Of a DNA stretch of 10,184 nt, positions 1 to 8,426 are shown one piece after another. The first letter of the stretch is position 1. Each line of letters starts with the position of its first letter. The DNA lies in the NCBI GenBank assembly GCA_020718125.1, contig DYDC01000076.1:1-10184 (forward strand), written 5' to 3'. This DNA is from Methylacidiphilum sp. Its GTDB lineage: Bacteria; Verrucomicrobiota; Verrucomicrobiia; CAIQCK01. The notes under the pieces were generated by a model that worked only from the letters and a program-made list of their open reading frames with translations, did no database searches and was not told the origin of the DNA. The translations under genes and the position numbers were made by a program.

Positions 1-19
1 CGTGTGTCAAGTTGCGCCC
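1..19 (+). repeat. Outer end of a second copy of the palindromic element
   Basis: The first 19 bases are identical to bases 10113-10131, the right terminal repeat of the complete element at 9881-10131, and in the same orientation. Sequence identity stops exactly after the last shared C: the next base is T here and A at 10132. This supports a real element boundary. The rest of this copy would lie upstream of the window. Orientation implies that the element body is to the left and that the sequence from base 20 is flanking DNA. Confidence 0.75.
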
Positions 20-43
20 TTTCGAGGCTGCGGCGGCTGGAGC

Positions 44-78
44 AAAGAAAAAGAGCGCCCCGTTTGCACGGGACGCCC
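44..78 (-). terminator. Rho-independent terminator of the RRM protein gene
   Basis: Read on the minus strand, bases 78-53 form an 11-bp GC-rich stem (two G-U pairs) closed by a GCAA tetraloop. It is followed at once by a run of five T (52-48). The stem starts 39 bases past the stop codon of the RRM gene, a normal distance. On the plus strand the same hairpin is followed by TTTT (79-82), so it might also stop transcription coming from the repeat on the left. Confidence 0.85.
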
Positions 79-117
79 TTTTGTCGGAACGAAAGTTCCT
101 TGCAGTCGCGGGCTGGC

Positions 118-450
<333 letters not shown>

Positions 451-757
451 TGGTTTGTTTCTTTCTGCTGCTGAGGGAAGCTCTGCGGTGACTGTTCCCG
501 AACGATTCGGGTTTCGGATCGTCACCAGCTATGGAAGGCCGCCTGACAATCTACCAACTCACTGCTAAACACTGCCGACTGCGAGCGCGGCAACAGTAGC
601 CATTCGCGCCCCAATAGCAACAACTGTTTCAATAAATGTTTCCGATCGAGTGGACGGGTTGGCTTGGCATTTCCGGCTGTCCCGACGCATTGCAGCCCAT
701 GACGGCGGGCTTGGCTGGCTCCGCCGCAGGCACAGCCGCTGCCGTTCCAGCGCGATC
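451..757. other. Gene-free region, leader of the RRM gene
   Basis: I see no convincing gene here. The open frames in this stretch have low-complexity composition and no recognisable motif. The segment next to the RRM start must hold that gene's promoter and leader, but no clear -35/-10 pair stands out. A perfect 6-bp inverted repeat with a 3-base loop (497-511, CCCGAA/TTCGGG) would lie in the untranslated leader 46 bases before the start codon. No clear terminator for the operon arriving from the right is visible after base 758. Confidence 0.5.
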
Positions 758-1107
758 TCACTTCCGCCGCATCAACGCGGCGTGGCCCAGCGGCGCCTTC
801 GGCAGGTTCACCGAGTCGAAGCGGAGCTCCCACGGCTTCTCGATGGCAAAATCGCGGCTGAAACTCGCGCGAATCTCATCCTCACTCATCGTCGGCGGGC
901 CGGGATTGAGCGGTTCCTTGGAGTTCCCGCAGAGCAGGAGGATAGCCGTGCCGGATAATGTGATGCGCAGCAGCCGAGGTCCAGCGCGCGGCAGGGTTTC
1001 ACCGCGCCGCCCTCGGCCATCTCGCGCAGTTGGGTGCACGGATAGCCCGTGTCCCACGGCGGGGCCTGTGGGTCGCGGCAGGTCTGGTCCCAATCCCGTT
1101 CAGGCAT
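758..1107 (-). pseudogene. Broken class I SAM-dependent methyltransferase
   Basis: Two pieces of one methyltransferase lie head to tail in different frames. The first piece (1107 down to about 970, 46 residues) reads MPERDWDQTC..PPWDTGYPC.QLREM..GAVKPCRALDLGC. This is the N-terminus and the start of SAM-binding motif I (DLGCG.G) of the thiopurine-methyltransferase-like/TehB-like group. The second piece (about 973 down to the stop at 758, 71 residues) reads LLRITLSGTAILLLCGNSKEP.NPGPPTMSEDEIR..F and ends ..LRFDSVNLPKAPLGHAALMRRK, the typical C-terminal third. About 90 residues between them, including the rest of the SAM pocket, are missing, and the join shifts the frame, so no working enzyme can be made. 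The start is 13 bases after the stop of the homocysteine methyltransferase gene, so it was probably the last gene of that operon. A local misassembly could give the same picture. Confidence 0.7.
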
Positions 1108-1120
1108 GACTCGGTTGAAA

Positions 1121-2962
1121 TCAGTCTTTGATCACCGCCAGCGCGGTGCCGACGTTGCCGAACGGCGCGCTGACCTGGATGCCGCGGACGCGGTCGCGGA
1201 TGCCGGCCACGCTTTCGCGGGCGATGCGGATGCCTTCGTCGCGCTGGGCTTCCTTGGTCTGTGGCTTCGCCATACGTTCCATGATGGCGTCTGGCACGAC
1301 GACGCCGGGCACTTCGCGTTTCATGAACTCCGCGTTGCGATAGCTCGCCAGCGGCCAGATGCCCGCGATCACGAGCAACCGCAGGTCGCCGATCGCGTCG
1401 AGGAACTTCAGCAGCGCGGTCACGTCGAAGACCGGTTGCGTGATGACAAACTCCGCGCCCGCTTCCGCTTTCTTGCGCATCCGGTCCACCTCGCGCTTGA
1501 AGTCGAGCGCGTTCGGGTCGGCGCCGACGCCGATGAGCGCGCGCGTGGGCGCGTCAATCTTCTTGCCGCCCATGTCCACGCCGCAGTTCATGCGATGCTG
1601 GACGGCGACCATGCCGATGGAGTCGGCGTCGAACACGGCGCTGGAGAACGGGTAGTCGCCGAGCTTCGGCGGGTCGCCGGTGATGAAGAGGATGTTGCGC
1701 AGGCCCGCGGCGGCGCAGCCGAGCAGGTCGGCCTGCATGCCGAGCAGGCTCTTGTCGCGGCAACAGAAGTGCAGGACCGCCTCGATGCCGGCCTTCTCCT
1801 GCACCTGCTGCGAGGTGATGATGGGCGACATGCGGGCCGTGGCGCGCGGCCCGTCGGGGATGTTGATGGCCGTCGCCCCGGCGGTCTTGCATTGCCGGGC
1901 CTTGGCGATGATGTCGTCGAGCAACCAGCCGCGTGGCGGCAGGATTTCGACGGTGGTGATCCACTCGCCCTTGGCGAGCTTGGCGCCGAGCGCGGACTTT
2001 TCCGCGGTAGGGCAAGCTTCCTTGAGTTGCCGCGTCTCAATGACGGGAATCTTCTCCGCGGATGCCGCGAGCGGCCGGAGGCTGCGGGCGATGTCGCGGA
2101 TGTGGTCGGGGCCGGTGCCGCAACAACCGCCGATGCCGCGCGCGCCAAGCTGGGTGTAGCGCAGCGCGTAGGTCGTGAGAAACTCCGGGCTGCACATGTA
2201 AAGCGTGCGCCCGTCCACGACGCGGGGGATGCCGGCGTTGGGCCGGACGATAATGGGCAGGCTGACCAGCTTGGCCAGTTTCTCCAGCGCGCCGAGCGTG
2301 CTTTCGGGGCCTTCGCCGCAGTTGAGGCCGAGCGCGGCAGGTTGCCTGTGGGCGCGGGCGAGCGGCGCTAGCATCTGCACCAGTGATTCGCCGCGGCTCG
2401 ACCGGCCCTCGGCATCAGTCTTGATGCTGACCATGAACGAGCGGATGGCGGCGCGGCTGGCGGCGGCCACGGCGTGCTCGACGTCGCGGACGGTGGGCAG
2501 CGTTTCAAACAGGATGAAGTCCGCGCCGGCCTGCTGAAGCGCGGCGGCCTGCGCGGTGAGCAATGCGACGATCTGATCTTCGGAGAGCGGCGCGTCGTAG
2601 GCGGACTCGATGAACGGGCCGACCGAGCCGGCGGCCAGCCCGCCCGTGGTGAGGCTCTCGCGCGCGAGCTTGACGGCGGCGGCGTTGATCTCGGCCATCT
2701 TGTCGCCGAAGCCGAACCGGGCGAGCGTGTGGGCATTCGCGCCGAAGCTGTTGGCGACCAGCACCTCCGCGCCGGCCTCGGCGTAGGCTTGATGGATGCC
2801 ACGAATGGTCTGAGGCGAGGTGAGGCAGAGGCTTTCGTAGCAGGTGTTGACGAAGAACCCGCGCTTGTAAAGCTCCGCGCCCATCGCGCCGTCGAAGATG
2901 ACGACGGCTTGTGTGGCGAGCTTGTTCGCCAGCGCGTCCACGGTGTTGGCGGGGTCGCTCAC
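1121..2962 (-). CDS. Bifunctional homocysteine S-methyltransferase / methylenetetrahydrofolate reductase
   Basis: Cytosolic enzyme of methionine and one-carbon metabolism, like Bacillus YitJ and almost the same length (613 versus 612 aa). Residues about 15-300 are the homocysteine methyltransferase domain: DGAMGAEL (24-31), GLNCGEG with Cys215, and GGCCGTG with Cys280 and Cys281. These three cysteines form the zinc site that activates homocysteine. Residues about 325-613 are the FAD-dependent MTHFR domain (5,10-methylene-THF to 5-methyl-THF): TTVEILPPRG with the likely catalytic Glu339, INIPDG (367-371), ITGDPPK (427-433) and ITQPVFD (507-513). The start is a GTG at 2962, one base after the TGA of the upstream leuC-like gene, with GGAG five bases before it inside that gene's end. 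This points to translational coupling. No room exists for a SAM riboswitch directly upstream. The methyl donor of the first domain (methyl-THF, S-methylmethionine or other) cannot be read from the sequence. Confidence 0.94.
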   Translation of the reverse strand: MSDPANTVDALANKLATQAVVIFDGAMGAELYKRGFFVNTCYESLCLTSPQTIRGIHQAYAEAGAEVLVANSFGANAHTLARFGFGDKMAEINAAAVKLARESLTTGGLAAGSVGPFIESAYDAPLSEDQIVALLTAQAAALQQAGADFILFETLPTVRDVEHAVAAASRAAIRSFMVSIKTDAEGRSSRGESLVQMLAPLARAHRQPAALGLNCGEGPESTLGALEKLAKLVSLPIIVRPNAGIPRVVDGRTLYMCSPEFLTTYALRYTQLGARGIGGCCGTGPDHIRDIARSLRPLAASAEKIPVIETRQLKEACPTAEKSALGAKLAKGEWITTVEILPPRGWLLDDIIAKARQCKTAGATAINIPDGPRATARMSPIITSQQVQEKAGIEAVLHFCCRDKSLLGMQADLLGCAAAGLRNILFITGDPPKLGDYPFSSAVFDADSIGMVAVQHRMNCGVDMGGKKIDAPTRALIGVGADPNALDFKREVDRMRKKAEAGAEFVITQPVFDVTALLKFLDAIGDLRLLVIAGIWPLASYRNAEFMKREVPGVVVPDAIMERMAKPQTKEAQRDEGIRIARESVAGIRDRVRGIQVSAPFGNVGTALAVIKD

Positions 2963-2963
2963 T

Positions 2964-4340
2964 TCAACTCCAGAACTCGCGCGGGTCGGTGATCTTGCCG
3001 GTGAGGGCGCTCGCGGCGACCGTCGCGGGACTGGCGAGGAAAACCTGGCTCTCGCGGTGGCCCATGCGGCCGGGGAAGTTGCGGTTGGTGGCGCTGATGC
3101 ACTTCATCGGCTGGTTCATCCGGCCGAACGTGTCCACCGGCCCGCCGAGGCAGGCCGCACAGCCCGCGTTCTCGGTCATGCGCACGCCGGCGGCGACGAG
3201 CACGTCCCACACGGTTTTGCCGCCGAGCTTCATGGATTTCAGTTCGCTCACGATCTGTGTCGTGGCCGGCACGCCGAAGGTGTCAATCTTGACCTTGCGG
3301 CCGTTGACGACACGGGCGAAGGCCATGAAATCGCTCGTCTTGCCGCCGGTGCAGGAGCCGATATAGGCGCGGTCGAGCGCGATGTGGCCGAGTTCCTTGG
3401 CGAGCTTGCGCCGGCCGGGATCGGGATGGCACGCGACGGTCGGTTCGAGCTTCGAGAGGTCGAACTTCTTGTTATAGACGAACTTCGCGTCGGCATCGGG
3501 TGTCACCGGCTCGTAGTCCGTCTTCGTGCCGTTGGCCGCGGTGCGCTCGTTGACATAGTCGAACGTCTTCTGGTCGGCCTCGAAGATGCCGTTCTTGCCG
3601 CCGGCTTCGATGGCCATGTTCGCGATGGTCATGCGGTCGTCCATCGAGAGCGCCGACGCGCCGGGGCCGACGAACTCCATCGCGCGGTAGGTCGCGCCGT
3701 CGAAGCCCACGTCGCCGATGAGGTGGAGGATCACGTCCTTGCCCATGAGGCCGGGCTGGAGCGCGCCTTCGAGCCAGAAACGCATCGTCTCCGGCGCCTT
3801 GAGCAGGATTTTGCCGGTGCCCATGATGAAGCCCGCGTCGGTGTTGCCCACGCCGGTGGCGAACTCGCCGAACGCGCCGGCGGTGCAGGTGTGGCTGTCA
3901 GTGCCGATGAGCACCTCGCCGGGGCGCGTGTGGCCCTTGAGCGGGAGCGTCGTGTGGCAGACGCCGGCATAGTGGCTGCCGTATTGGCGCTTCAGGCCGC
4001 CCTTCGAAGCGTCGAATTTCCAGTGGCCGTTCGGGTCGTCAATGATGTCGTAGAAATACGGCAGCCCCTGCTCGCGGGCGAAGTCGCGGAGGATGTCCGC
4101 GTTGCGGTTGCAGAGCGCGTCGGTGGTGAAGATGTAGTGGTCGGGGATGATGACGAGCTTCCTGGCGTCCCACACCTTGGCGTTCTTGCCGAACTCGCGT
4201 TTGAAGATGCCGATGGTGCCCGGCCCGCACACGTCGTGCGTCATCAGGACGTCCACGCTTACCCAGACGTTCTCGCCGGCAACCACGGCCGTGCGGCCGG
4301 AGGCGCGAGCGAGCAGTTTCTCTGTCAATGTCATGCCCAT
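2964..4340 (-). CDS. leuC: 3-isopropylmalate dehydratase large subunit family (LeuC-like)
   Basis: Member of the aconitase superfamily, 458 aa, the usual length for a LeuC/homoaconitase large subunit. In leucine synthesis LeuC with LeuD isomerises 2-isopropylmalate to 3-isopropylmalate. The three [4Fe-4S] ligands are present: Cys330 in IGSCTGGK, and Cys394 and Cys397 in AGCAACLGG. Other family signatures are GTDSHTCTAGAFGEFATGVG (146-165), PDHYIFTTD (66-74) and the C-terminal SATNRNFPGRMG (416-427). The swivel-domain partner LeuD is not in this window, so a homoaconitate or citramalate/2-methylmalate substrate cannot be excluded. The start at 4340 is supported by AGGAA ten bases upstream; Met3 is an alternative. 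The gene is followed after one base by the homocysteine methyltransferase gene and is divergent from the ATPase gene. A weak sigma70-like pair (TTGCAT at 4400-4395, TAACTT at 4377-4372, spacer 17) may drive it. Confidence 0.9.
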   Translation of the reverse strand: MGMTLTEKLLARASGRTAVVAGENVWVSVDVLMTHDVCGPGTIGIFKREFGKNAKVWDARKLVIIPDHYIFTTDALCNRNADILRDFAREQGLPYFYDIIDDPNGHWKFDASKGGLKRQYGSHYAGVCHTTLPLKGHTRPGEVLIGTDSHTCTAGAFGEFATGVGNTDAGFIMGTGKILLKAPETMRFWLEGALQPGLMGKDVILHLIGDVGFDGATYRAMEFVGPGASALSMDDRMTIANMAIEAGGKNGIFEADQKTFDYVNERTAANGTKTDYEPVTPDADAKFVYNKKFDLSKLEPTVACHPDPGRRKLAKELGHIALDRAYIGSCTGGKTSDFMAFARVVNGRKVKIDTFGVPATTQIVSELKSMKLGGKTVWDVLVAAGVRMTENAGCAACLGGPVDTFGRMNQPMKCISATNRNFPGRMGHRESQVFLASPATVAASALTGKITDPREFWS

Positions 4341-4400
4341 GATCGTTCAGTTCCTGCGAAAAAGTGCCGTGAAGTTACGGGACGGGCGGGCGCGATGCAA

Positions 4401-4413
4401 CGGGATTTTCCCG
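4401..4413. promoter_or_regulatory. 13-nt inverted repeat in the divergent promoter region
   Basis: CGGGATTTTCCCG is a perfect 5-bp inverted repeat with a 3-base centre. It sits between the candidate -35 box of the leuC-like gene (4400-4395, minus) and that of the ATPase gene (4418-4423, plus), where an operator controlling both directions could lie. The match is short and may be chance in GC-rich DNA. No regulator gene is adjacent. Confidence 0.3.
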
Positions 4414-4417
4414 GCGG

Positions 4418-4447
4418 TTGACGCGGCCGGGGATTGGCTGCGATAGT
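4418..4447 (+). promoter_or_regulatory. Candidate sigma70-type promoter of the ATPase-USP operon
   Basis: TTGACG (4418-4423, 5 of 6 consensus) is separated by 18 bases from GATAGT (4442-4447, 4 of 6). The -10 box is preceded by TGC, an extended -10 arrangement. Transcription would begin around 4454, about 15 bases before the preferred ATPase start. If so, the in-frame TTG at 4418 cannot be the start codon because it is part of the -35 box. Confidence 0.45.
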
Positions 4448-4468
4448 TCAGCGCGGAAGATGCCGGCG

Positions 4469-7162
4469 ATGCCTGCGATTCCCCAAACACAAGGTGGTGA
4501 CCTCGCTGCGGTGCTCCAACATCTCAGTGCCGACCCCGTCTGCGGTTTGACCGAAGCGGAGGCTGCGCGACGGCTGGCCGGGCACGGGCCGAACCAGCTT
4601 GTCGAGCGCGGCCGGAAAAGCCCGTGGCGCATCCTGTGGGAGCAGTTCACGGCCACGATGGTCGTCATTCTCATCATCGCGGCGGTCATCTCGGCGGCGC
4701 TCGGCGAGTTCGTTGACGCGGGCGCCATCCTCGCGATTGTCGTCCTCAATGCCATCCTCGGTTTCACCCAGGAGAACCGCGCCGAAAAGGCGATGGCGGC
4801 ATTGAAACAACTGGCCGCGCCGACCGTCCGCGTCCGGCGTGACGGCCGATTGCGGGAGATCGCCGCGACCGGGCTGGTGCCGGGCGACATCGTGTTGGTC
4901 GAGGCGGGCAACTTCATCCCCGCCGATGCGCGGCTCGTCGAAACGGCGAATCTACGCGTGCAGGAAGCCGCGCTCACGGGTGAGTCGGCGCCGGTCGAAA
5001 AGGACGCGTGCGCGGTCGTGACCGCGGACGCCGCGCTGGGCGACCGGGCCAACGCCGCGTTCATGGGCACGGTCGTCACCTACGGCCGCGCCACGGCGGT
5101 CGTGACCGCGACGGGCATGGAGACGGAACTGGGACGCATCGCGGCGATGATCCAGACCGTCGAACGCGAGCCGACGCCGCTGCAACGGCGGCTCGATCAT
5201 CTCGGCAAAGTCCTGGCGGTCGTGGCGCTGGCGATCGTGGCGGTGGTGTTTGCGCTTGGCTTGCTGCGCGGGGAGGCGTTGACGGTGCTGTTCCTGACGG
5301 CGGTGAGCATGGCGGTGGCGGCGGTGCCGGAAGGGCTGCCGGCGGTGGTGACCATCGCGCTGGCGCTCGGCGCGCAGCGGATGCTCAAACGCCGCGCGCT
5401 GATCCGCAAGCTGCCCGCCGTCGAGACGCTCGGCTCGGTGACGGTGATCTGCTCGGACAAGACCGGCACATTGACGGAGAACCGGATGACGGTCGCGGTG
5501 GTGGAGGCTGCCGGCCATCAGATGGACGCAGCGGCGTTGAGCGAAGCTGCGGTGCGTGAGAAGCCGGAGTTTGAGTTCTTGCTGGCGGGCGCGGCGCTCT
5601 GTAACGACGCGGTGCTGGATGGAGCGGGGGCTGTGGGCGACCCGACGGAGACGGCGTTGGTGGTGGCGGCGGCGAAGTGCGGGCTGCGGAAGAACGAACT
5701 CGAACGGGCGTTGCCGCGCGTTGCGGAGGCGCCGTTTGAGTCCGAGCGGAAACGGATGGCGACGGTGCATCGAAGAGAAGCCGGGCCGGCGAGTTTCGCC
5801 GGATTGATCGGGGATGCACCCGGTGTCAGCTTCACCAAAGGCGCTGTTGGCTCGCTGCTGGAGGTGGCGTCGCGATTCTGGTCCGACGGACGGGCCGTGC
5901 CACTCGACGATGCATGGCGCGAGCGGATTCGGGCGGCCAACGACCGGCTTGCGCAACGCGGGATGCGCGTGCTGGGTGTGGCATTCCGGCCGTTGGCGGA
6001 AGTGCCTGTGTCGGCTGACGCGGCATCACTGGAACGCGATCTCATCTTCATCGGCTTGATTGGGATGATGGACCCGCTGCGGGCGGAGGCGCGAGAGGCG
6101 GTGCAGACCTGTGTCAGCGCGGGCATCCGGCCCGTGATGATCACCGGCGACCATCCGTTGACCGCGATGCAGATCGCGCGCGAGCTGGGCATCGCCGGCG
6201 ACGGCCGCGCGGTGACGGGGCCGGAGCTGGAACGGATGTCGGTCGCCGAATTGCAGGAAGTCGCCAGCGACGTGCCTGTATATGCGCGGGTTGCGCCGGC
6301 GCACAAGCTGAGAATCGTCGAGGCGTTGCAGGCGCGCGGGCAGACGGTGGCGATGACCGGCGACGGTGTGAACGACGCGCCGGCGCTGAAGAAAGCCGAC
6401 ATCGGCGTGGCGATGGGGATCGCCGGCACAGACGTGGCGAAGGAAGCCTCCGCGATGGTGCTGATGGATGACAACTTCGCCACCATCGTCGCGGCGGTGC
6501 GCGAGGGGCGCGTCATCTATGACAACATCCGCAAGTTCATCAAATATATCGTCACCACGAACGCGTCGGAGATATGGCTGATGTTGCTCGCGCCGCTGGC
6601 CGGCATGCCGCTGCCGTTGCTGCCGCTGCAGATCCTGTGGATGAACCTGATGACCGACGGCCTGCCGGCGCTGGCGCTCGGCGTGGAGCCGCCGGAGCGC
6701 GACGTGATGCGTCGGCCGCCGCAGCGGGCCGGGGCGGGCGTTTTCTCGGAGGGCATGGGCTGGCACATCGCGTGGGTGGGGGTGCTGATGAGCCTGTTAT
6801 CACTGGGGATGGGCTACAGCGAATGGCGGGCCGGCAATCCGCACTGGCAGACGATGGTGTTCACGACCGTCACGATCGCCCAACTGGCGCACGCGCTGGC
6901 GATCCGTTCGTGGAGCGAATCGCTGTTCGCGCAGGGGGTGATGTCGAACAAACCGCTGGCCGGGGCGGCGGCCCTGTCGTTCGTGCTGCAACTGGCGGTG
7001 ATCTACCTGCCGCCGTGCCAGCGGGTGTTCAGGACGGTGGCACTGGGCGCGGCAGAGTTAGGCTTGTGTATCGCGCTGGCGAGCGTAATTTTTGTCGCGG
7101 TAGAACTGGAGAAATGGCTGCGCCGGCGTCGCGCGGCTGACAACCGGAGGAATGGACGATGA
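4469..7162 (+). CDS. P2A-type calcium-transporting P-type ATPase
   Basis: Inner-membrane pump that exports a cation, most likely Ca2+, with ATP hydrolysis; 897 aa from the chosen start. All P-type landmarks are present (numbered from 4469): N-terminal cation-ATPase domain; TGES of the actuator domain (170-173); PEGLP in M4 (287-291); the phosphorylated aspartate in CSDKTGTLT (Asp330); FTKGA in the nucleotide-binding domain (about 455-459); TGD (559-561); and TGDGVNDAP (630-638). Calcium-site residues match SERCA: Glu288 in M4, Asn698 and Glu701 in M5 (NASE), Asn726, Thr729 and Asp730 in M6 (NLMTD). The M8 site-I glutamate of SERCA has no visible counterpart in [13 protein letters not shown], suggesting one ion per cycle. 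The start at 4469 has GGAAG nine bases upstream; the ATG at 4460 is possible. The stop overlaps the next gene by ATGA, so the stress protein is co-translated. A Mn2+ or Na+ role is less likely but open. Confidence 0.93.
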   Translation: MPAIPQTQGGDLAAVLQHLSADPVCGLTEAEAARRLAGHGPNQLVERGRKSPWRILWEQFTATMVVILIIAAVISAALGEFVDAGAILAIVVLNAILGFTQENRAEKAMAALKQLAAPTVRVRRDGRLREIAATGLVPGDIVLVEAGNFIPADARLVETANLRVQEAALTGESAPVEKDACAVVTADAALGDRANAAFMGTVVTYGRATAVVTATGMETELGRIAAMIQTVEREPTPLQRRLDHLGKVLAVVALAIVAVVFALGLLRGEALTVLFLTAVSMAVAAVPEGLPAVVTIALALGAQRMLKRRALIRKLPAVETLGSVTVICSDKTGTLTENRMTVAVVEAAGHQMDAAALSEAAVREKPEFEFLLAGAALCNDAVLDGAGAVGDPTETALVVAAAKCGLRKNELERALPRVAEAPFESERKRMATVHRREAGPASFAGLIGDAPGVSFTKGAVGSLLEVASRFWSDGRAVPLDDAWRERIRAANDRLAQRGMRVLGVAFRPLAEVPVSADAASLERDLIFIGLIGMMDPLRAEAREAVQTCVSAGIRPVMITGDHPLTAMQIARELGIAGDGRAVTGPELERMSVAELQEVASDVPVYARVAPAHKLRIVEALQARGQTVAMTGDGVNDAPALKKADIGVAMGIAGTDVAKEASAMVLMDDNFATIVAAVREGRVIYDNIRKFIKYIVTTNASEIWLMLLAPLAGMPLPLLPLQILWMNLMTDGLPALALGVEPPERDVMRRPPQRAGAGVFSEGMGWHIAWVGVLMSLLSLGMGYSEWRAGNPHWQTMVFTTVTIAQLAHALAIRSWSESLFAQGVMSNKPLAGAAALSFVLQLAVIYLPPCQRVFRTVALGAAELGLCIALASVIFVAVELEKWLRRRRAADNRRNGR

Positions 7163-8088
7163 AAGACAAGATGAAACTGTTGATTGCCTACGACGGCTCG
7201 CAATGCGCCGGGGCGGCTCTGAACGACTTGAAGCGGGCCGGCCTGCCGCGCGAGACGGAGGCACTGGTGGTCGCGGTGGCGGACGTGTGGTTGCCGCCGC
7301 CGGGCAGCGAGGTTGCGGCCGCGGTGGAGATGGCATCGCCGCCGGTCCGGCTCTCCCGCGCCCACGCCATCGAGACGGAGGAGCAGGCGCTGGCACTGGC
7401 CCAACAGGCGGCGGCGCGGCTGCAGGAGCGTTTACCGGGCTGGCGGGTGAGCGCGGCGGCGTGCCACGACGCGCCGTGGTGGGGCATCCTCAAACAGGCG
7501 GAGAAGTTCAAGCCCGACCTGATCGTGGTCGGCTCGCACGGCCGTAGTGCGTTGGGGCGGATGGTGCTCGGCAGCGTGTCGCAGCGCGTGGCGACGGAAG
7601 CAAACTTTTCGGTGCGCATCGCGCGCGGCCTGTTTGCGGAGGACGTGGCGCCGCCCCGGCTCGTGGTGGGCGTGGACGGTTCGGAGCACAGCAACTTGAC
7701 TGTCAGCCGAATCGCCGGGCGCGCGTGGCCGCCGGGGACGGCGGTGCACGTGGCGGCATTTGTGGATGTCGTGAGCACGGCCATGTTGTCGTCCGAATAT
7801 CCGCCGGTGTCGGGGTTGATGCCGGAGGATTACGAGAAGGAAGAGGCGAAGTTGAAGGAATTCGCCACGGCTGCGGCGGGCAAACTACAGGCGGCCGGGC
7901 TGCTGGCCGCGCCCATCGTGCGTCGGGGCGACCCGCGGCGGGAGATTCTGCACGAGGCGGAACGTTGGGGCGCCGACTGTGTGTTCGTCGGCGCGCACGG
8001 GCACACGCGCCTCCAGAAGATCCTCGGTTCGGTGTCGCAATGGGTGGCGTCGCGGGCGCATTGTTCCGTGGAGTTGGTGCGAACATAG
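7159..8088 (+). CDS. Universal stress protein with two tandem UspA domains
   Basis: Cytoplasmic 309-aa protein with two Usp folds, residues about 5-156 and 166-309. Each begins with a beta strand and the Asp-containing ATP-pocket motif (LLIAYDGS at 7-14; [11 protein letters not shown] at 168-178). Domain 1 has the full ATP motif G-x2-G-x9-GS (Gly125-Ser139, [15 protein letters not shown]). Domain 2 has GAHG (278-281) followed by GS at 290-291, one residue shorter than the canonical spacing, so its nucleotide binding is less sure. The ATG overlaps the ATPase stop (ATGA), and GGAGG lies eight bases before it, a strong site. A P2A ATPase next to a tandem Usp protein is also seen in Mycobacterium tuberculosis (ctpF and Rv1996, both in the DosR dormancy regulon). 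By analogy this protein may sense ATP or stress in connection with the pump; that is inference. Confidence 0.93.
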   Translation: MKDKMKLLIAYDGSQCAGAALNDLKRAGLPRETEALVVAVADVWLPPPGSEVAAAVEMASPPVRLSRAHAIETEEQALALAQQAAARLQERLPGWRVSAAACHDAPWWGILKQAEKFKPDLIVVGSHGRSALGRMVLGSVSQRVATEANFSVRIARGLFAEDVAPPRLVVGVDGSEHSNLTVSRIAGRAWPPGTAVHVAAFVDVVSTAMLSSEYPPVSGLMPEDYEKEEAKLKEFATAAAGKLQAAGLLAAPIVRRGDPRREILHEAERWGADCVFVGAHGHTRLQKILGSVSQWVASRAHCSVELVRT

Positions 8089-8426
8089 GGATTGGAGCGG
8101 CCGATTCACACGCGGAGAGCGCAAGGAGTCCAGCCGGGTGTTTCCGTCAGCGCCGGGAGTGGGATCCTGTCCGGCATTTGAGCGGCAGCCAGCCACGGGG
8201 GGCGGGCTTCAGCAAGCCGGGAGGGGAGCGGCGAACTCAGCCGGACACGACAAGTCGTTGACGGCTGCCGAAGCCTGTATTAGTGATCCTAAACTTGGTT
8301 CAGCATAAGATTGGGAAATGTAATGCAGGTAGAATCGCTTGAAATCTACTGCGACGTGGTCCGCTTCCACAGTTTCTCGCCAGGATCGTTGAGGAGCGGT
8401 CATGCCCCTCGCGAAGGGAAGAAAGG
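8089..8426. other. Gene-free region after the stress-protein gene
   Basis: No coding frame with recognisable features is seen. Bases about 8275-8350 are markedly more AT-rich than their surroundings. They contain a weak promoter-like pair on the plus strand: TTGGTT (8295-8300), 18 bases, TGTAAT (8319-8324). This may be the surviving promoter of a gene that once preceded the glutamate synthase remnant. A short imperfect hairpin (about 8206-8220, GGCTT/AAGCC) lacks a T run, so it is not called a terminator. Confidence 0.4.

Noticed and set aside
451..525. N-terminal extension of the RRM protein to 525
   Set aside because: The RRM begins at Met 450. The extra 25 residues match no domain and include the leader hairpin.
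522..833. Minus-strand open frame between the RRM gene and the methyltransferase remnant
   Set aside because: No motif, unusual composition, and it overlaps the methyltransferase remnant in another frame.
1049..2371. Plus-strand open frame of 440 codons opposite the homocysteine methyltransferase/MTHFR gene
   Set aside because: Low-complexity Ala/Asp/Arg-rich translation, no motif, entirely antisense to a well-supported enzyme.
2898..4421. Very long plus-strand open frame (507 codons) opposite the leuC-like gene
   Set aside because: It is a GC-rich shadow of a conserved gene on the other strand. Its translation is Val/Ala/Gly/Glu/Arg-rich without any domain, whereas the minus strand carries all aconitase-family motifs.
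4418..4468. TTG at 4418 or ATG at 4460 as ATPase start
   Set aside because: The TTG lies in the candidate -35 box and has no ribosome site. The ATG at 4460 directly abuts GGAAG, leaving no spacer, while 4469 has proper spacing. The ATG at 4460 cannot be fully excluded.
8209..8403. Minus-strand open frame of 64 codons in the gene-free region
   Set aside because: No ribosome-binding site or recognisable motif, and its composition does not resemble neighbouring genes.
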